Below, piece after piece: positions 7,679 through 10,458 of a DNA stretch of 10,458 nt (position 1 is the first letter of the stretch; each line of letters opens with the position of its first letter). The DNA is from Candidatus Omnitrophota bacterium (GTDB lineage Bacteria > Omnitrophota > Gorgyraeia > Zapsychrales > JANLHA01). The position numbers and the translations under genes were made by a program. A model generated the notes under the pieces. It worked only from the letters and a program-made list of their open reading frames with translations. It ran no database searches and had not been told where the DNA came from. Where the stretch lies: assembly GCA_023247815.1 (NCBI GenBank), contig JAHFFS010000025.1, positions 1-10,458 of the forward strand, written 5' to 3'.

Positions 7679-9106
7679 TCATAAATCCTTATCCTTGAAT
7701 CCCTCCCGTTTGATGCTCCCCCACGATCGATCTCCTCGAAAAAACTTCCAAAAGGCTTCCAACTTCCAAAACATCTGCAACTGATAATAAGTGATGCTCT
7801 CGATGACTGCACAAACCACCATCTTTAGAAAATCCCTAAAATACCGGTATCGTCGGAACGTCACCTCCTCAATGATGATGGCAAAAAACGACAGAGATAA
7901 GGTAAAACCCAGTGTGAGCGCGAAGAAAAATAAAATGAACCCCATGTCAAGAACATGCAGATAATACCCCAAGGCAATCATGAAATAGGAAAACAGCTGG
8001 ATCACGGGATGAAGCATTTCAAAAATGGCGTAAAAAGGCAATGAAATCATTCCTACAGCCCCATATCGAGGATTGAATAACATCCCCCGATAACGCCAGA
8101 TCGTATCAATCAAACCTCGGTGCCAGCGCTCACGTTGAGTTCGCCACCCAGACACATTGAACGGCACTTCAGTCCAGGCCGCAGGATCAGGAATGAATTG
8201 CACGTTGTATTCTTTTGACAGTTTACGCATATGATGATGAATGCGGACAATCAGTTCAATATCTTCTCCTACCGTATTCGTCAAATACCCACCGCACTCA
8301 ACGATCGCGTCTTTATTAAAAAGTCCATACGCGCCGGAGATAATGACGGCCCCGCCCAAATAATTCCAACCCAATCGGCCAAAGAGAAAAGCCCGTAAAT
8401 ATTCAACAACCTGAATTGCCGGCAAAATTTGCCGTGGAAACCTGACCTTGATCATTTGTCCAAATTGGATTTTGCAGTCATTGGCCACCCCGATGCAAAC
8501 CCCCGCGGCCGTTCCCCTTTTGATTAAAACCGGCCGGATCATATGAAGCAACGCGTCCTTTTGCACAATGGTGTCAGCGTCGATTGTTAAAAAAAATGGG
8601 GTGCGGCAAATATTGATTCCGGCATTGAGCGAATCGGATTTACCGCCGTTTTCTTTATCAACAACCAACAAATTGGGAACATTTTGGGAATGATAAACCA
8701 TCTTCACCGGCTTGGTTTCGATCCTTTTTAAAACCGCGGGTTCGATATAAACCAAATCAAAAGCTTTTTTAAGAATCTCCAACGTTCGATCCGTGGAACC
8801 ATCGTTGATCACAATGATTTCAATCGCCCGATAATCAATGGTCAAAAGCGACCGGACATTTCCAACAATATGCGCCTCTTCGTTATAAGCCGGAACTAGA
8901 ATCGAAATTGGGGGCAAATCGACTGCGGACAACAATTTATCAAAATCTTCCAATTCCAGCAGCCGAAACCGCTGATAGATGACGATGAGCGATAACGAAT
9001 ACAAGATGAGATAAAAAAAATTGAGCAACGCAAAATAAAAAAGGCAACCTAAATTGATGGCGTAAATAAAATTAAGAAGCGACTCCGACACCTTTGATTT
9101 CTCCAT
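7679..9106 (-). CDS. Processive family-2 glycosyltransferase (polysaccharide synthase, PgaC/NodC/hyaluronan-synthase type)
   Basis: A 475-residue inner-membrane enzyme expected to polymerise a nucleotide-sugar into a beta-linked glycan and extrude it. Residues ~12-46 are hydrophobic (one or two membrane helices). The GT2 domain begins at PISILVPAYNEE (66-77) and has NDGST (D102), the metal-binding DAD (176-178), GED (280-282, the catalytic-base position) and QRERW (324-328), the QxxRW motif of processive synthases. Hydrophobic segments at ~352-385, 387-412 and probably 425-445 follow, then a conserved-looking WGSIKREGF tail. There is no PilZ domain, so direct c-di-GMP control as in BcsA is not apparent. 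The start is ambiguous. The ATG at 9106 overlaps the HEAT gene by 35 bases and has no good Shine-Dalgarno sequence. A GTG at 9091 (codon 6) has GGAG nine bases upstream. The substrate is unknown; UDP-GlcNAc or another UDP-hexose is a guess from family resemblance. It lies four bases upstream of the TPR-barrel gene, its likely export partner. Confidence 0.94.
   Translation of the reverse strand: MEKSKVSESLLNFIYAINLGCLFYFALLNFFYLILYSLSLIVIYQRFRLLELEDFDKLLSAVDLPPISILVPAYNEEAHIVGNVRSLLTIDYRAIEIIVINDGSTDRTLEILKKAFDLVYIEPAVLKRIETKPVKMVYHSQNVPNLLVVDKENGGKSDSLNAGINICRTPFFLTIDADTIVQKDALLHMIRPVLIKRGTAAGVCIGVANDCKIQFGQMIKVRFPRQILPAIQVVEYLRAFLFGRLGWNYLGGAVIISGAYGLFNKDAIVECGGYLTNTVGEDIELIVRIHHHMRKLSKEYNVQFIPDPAAWTEVPFNVSGWRTQRERWHRGLIDTIWRYRGMLFNPRYGAVGMISLPFYAIFEMLHPVIQLFSYFMIALGYYLHVLDMGFILFFFALTLGFTLSLSFFAIIIEEVTFRRYRYFRDFLKMVVCAVIESITYYQLQMFWKLEAFWKFFRGDRSWGSIKREGFKDKDL
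7686..7690 (-). promoter_or_regulatory. Ribosome binding site for the TPR-barrel gene
   Basis: On the minus strand an AAGGA lies 11 bases before the ATG at 7674, with a second AAGGA six bases further upstream (7692-7696). Both sit inside the last codons of the glycosyltransferase (KDKDL, then TGA at 7679-7681), so the two genes are probably translationally coupled. The site decides the start in favour of the ATG followed by the signal peptide. Confidence 0.6.
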
Positions 9107-10139
9107 GTTTGATCACATATTGAGCCATTTCGTAAGCAAACCGATCCCGTTGCGGGTCCTGACTCTTTAGCACTGCCAATCCCTCATTTCCCAAATTGAG
9201 CAAAGCCGCCGCGGAGTGCATTCTCACCCACCAGCGAGAATCTTTAAGGCTTTGCGATAATTCAGAAATCGCTGATTGGGCCTTCAACTGCCCCAGGGCT
9301 TTTGCTGCCGCGGCCCGCACCTCCCAATATTTATCCTTTAACAAATCCGTCAGCATTTGCACCGAGGCGGGTTGGGAACAAAATCCCAGAACCTTGGCCA
9401 CCGCAATACGCACCTCCATATCGGGAGAATATTTGTCGTGACCAATATAATTCACAATCGCATCGTCTTCTTTAAAAGCTAAAAGCTGCATACAGACAAT
9501 GCGCTTTTTATCATTCTTTTCTGTTAACAGCCGCTCCTTAATATTTGAAAAGACCCCTTCGCTGGCCTCCCTTAAAGCGTCTTTGTATACATATTTTGCG
9601 AATCTCGCCTCTCCTGCCATGCTATCAATCAACTGATTTACCAACAATTTGCTTCCCAGCCTCACCGCGCACAAAATCGCTTCGTGCCTTACTAATGGGA
9701 TCGAGTCTTTTAACAATCTGAAAATATGCGCCTCATCGCGCGGCTTGGTATCCAACAAAAAGACCCGTACCGCCAGAAGCCTTTCGGTAAACTTCACTTT
9801 ATTCGTCAGCATCCTTGCCTGTGGCAAAAGGAAATCATCTAAGAGAATGCTTTCTATGACGGGCCAATAGGAGCCGGGCTGTTGTTTTTTCAATTCTTCC
9901 ATGACCGGTAAAAGGCAAGCCACCTTTATATATTTTTTCGGCAATTGCTTGAGGTTAAACTTCGCTTCCTTTCTTAAAACAATTTCCAACAATTTCTTGA
10001 GTTCCCTTTGCTGTTGCTCTCGCGTTCGTTTGATCAGAAACAACCGAAAACTGAAAAGAAAATACCCGCAACCAATCAAGATGAGGGATGCCCACTGCAA
10101 AAGCAGGGCCAAAGTCAAAAACTTGTATGGATTATGCAT
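9072..10139 (-). CDS. Membrane-anchored HEAT-repeat protein
   Basis: A 355-residue protein with one N-terminal membrane segment (~8-32, LTLALLL to FLFSF), followed by basic residues (KRTR) that suggest a cytoplasmic C-terminal part by the positive-inside rule. A charged helical stretch (~36-70) leads into alpha-helical repeats. Clear HEAT-type units carry the pattern VRxxAAxALGxL at ~242-252 (MEVRIAVAKVLG), 272-284 (WEVRAAAAKALGQL) and 303-317 (WWVRMHSAAALLNLG), with weaker units at ~116-170 and 205-232. HEAT solenoids are protein-protein scaffolds and I see no catalytic motif. It sits between the YvcK-like gene (9-base gap) and the glycosyltransferase (overlapping), so a role as an inner-membrane partner or regulator of the synthase is reasonable but inferred. 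The ATG at 10139 has GGGAG only one base upstream, too close to be ideal; ribosomes may arrive by coupling from the preceding gene. The specific family is not recognised. Confidence 0.88.
   Translation of the reverse strand: MHNPYKFLTLALLLQWASLILIGCGYFLFSFRLFLIKRTREQQQRELKKLLEIVLRKEAKFNLKQLPKKYIKVACLLPVMEELKKQQPGSYWPVIESILLDDFLLPQARMLTNKVKFTERLLAVRVFLLDTKPRDEAHIFRLLKDSIPLVRHEAILCAVRLGSKLLVNQLIDSMAGEARFAKYVYKDALREASEGVFSNIKERLLTEKNDKKRIVCMQLLAFKEDDAIVNYIGHDKYSPDMEVRIAVAKVLGFCSQPASVQMLTDLLKDKYWEVRAAAAKALGQLKAQSAISELSQSLKDSRWWVRMHSAAALLNLGNEGLAVLKSQDPQRDRFAYEMAQYVIKHGEIKGVGVAS
9101..9104 (-). promoter_or_regulatory. GGAG that may set an internal GTG start for the glycosyltransferase
   Basis: On the minus strand GGAG (9104-9101) is followed after nine bases by GTG at 9091-9089, codon 6 of the longer frame. 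The upstream ATG at 9106-9104 has no recognisable Shine-Dalgarno sequence in the 20 bases before it. Starting at the GTG would cut the overlap with the HEAT-repeat gene from 35 to 20 bases and would lose only five residues ahead of the first membrane helix. Both starts remain possible. Confidence 0.35.
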
Positions 10140-10148
10140 GCTCCCGAC

Positions 10149-10458
10149 TCAATTTCTTAAAATTGCTCGTTCAATAAAACTCGCGATCCTCAAGCTGTCA
10201 TGTCGGATGAGATCATATTCATGACCCACGTTGGACACATGAAGATTCGCTGCCGTCAATTTTTTAATTTGTTTCAAATCTCCAAGCGCAACCGGCTGCT
10301 GTCCCATGGCAGAATACTTTTGTAGGGCTCCTCCCGAGGGCTGAGAATTGGAAAAAATGACATGATCCAAATAGTCGCCTTTCAGATACTTGATGATTTC
10401 GCGGACATGATCACAGCCATCAAAATCAGGTGTTTCACCAGGCTTTGTCATCAGATTG
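10149..10458 (-). CDS. yvcK: YvcK/GlmR-like UDP-GlcNAc-binding protein (CofD-like fold), C-terminal 102 residues only
   Basis: The frame is open through the right edge, so only the 3' part is present; the ATG at 10451 is internal. The visible sequence starts NLMTKPGETPDFDGCDHVREI, has a central segment LDHVIFSNSQPSGGALQKY, and ends with LIRHDSLRIASFI before TGA. This matches the order of C-terminal motifs I know for the YvcK/gluconeogenesis-factor family: CNxMTQPGET, then a DHVxxI helix, then xDYVLVN, then a closing xRHDPxKLA. In Bacillus subtilis YvcK (GlmR) binds UDP-GlcNAc and promotes flux into envelope precursors by stimulating GlmS. Here it is the most upstream visible gene of the glycan cassette, nine bases before the HEAT-repeat gene. 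That suggests a link between amino-sugar precursor supply and the synthase, which is inference. The assignment rests on about 100 residues. Confidence 0.8.
   Translation of the reverse strand, partial: NLMTKPGETPDFDGCDHVREIIKYLKGDYLDHVIFSNSQPSGGALQKYSAMGQQPVALGDLKQIKKLTAANLHVSNVGHEYDLIRHDSLRIASFIERAILRN

Noticed and set aside
7675..7812. 46-residue upstream extension of the TPR-barrel protein (ATG at 7812)
   Set aside because: The extension lies wholly inside the glycosyltransferase gene in another frame, resembles no domain, and would bury the clear signal peptide that begins at the ATG at 7674.

Overview
The window looks like a Gram-negative (diderm) bacterial chromosome segment, slightly AT-rich and almost fully coding. 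It has five genes in two convergent units and no intergenic gap longer than about 41 bases. I see no tRNA, rRNA, CRISPR array, insertion sequence or phage gene. A secreted protein with a C-terminal outer-membrane barrel ending in Phe implies an outer membrane. A bacterial STT3-like protein beside a giant TPR protein suggests a deep-branching diderm lineage, such as Omnitrophota or another PVC-related group. That placement is only an impression.

Positions 1-2281 (+ strand) hold most of a multi-pass STT3/GT66-family protein (oligosaccharyltransferase-like) that runs off the left edge. It keeps recognisable STT3 signatures (DPD, DND, SVGE, QRF), but the usual WWDYG motif reads WWPPGH.

Positions 10458 down to 2323 (- strand) hold a tightly packed run of four genes that reads as one operon: the C-terminal end of a YvcK/GlmR-like UDP-GlcNAc-binding protein; a membrane-anchored HEAT-repeat protein; a processive family-2 glycosyltransferase of the PgaC/NodC/hyaluronan-synthase type; and a 1783-residue secreted protein with about 33 TPR units in eight higher-order modules followed by a roughly 300-residue outer-membrane beta-barrel. 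Junctions are a 9-base gap, a 35-base overlap (20 if the second start is used) and a 4-base gap.

The layout matches the logic of synthase-dependent exopolysaccharide secretion (compare PgaC/PgaA, BcsA/BcsC, and the E. coli YaiP/YaiO pair). The glycosyltransferase would polymerise and extrude a glycan across the inner membrane, and the TPR-barrel protein would guide it through the periplasm and outer membrane. Here the HEAT-repeat protein and the YvcK-like protein sit where PilZ domains, PgaD or deacetylases are found in known systems. If the substrate is UDP-GlcNAc, the YvcK-like protein could link precursor supply to polymer synthesis. That is inference; no substrate can be read from the sequence. 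This cassette is the most interesting content of the window.
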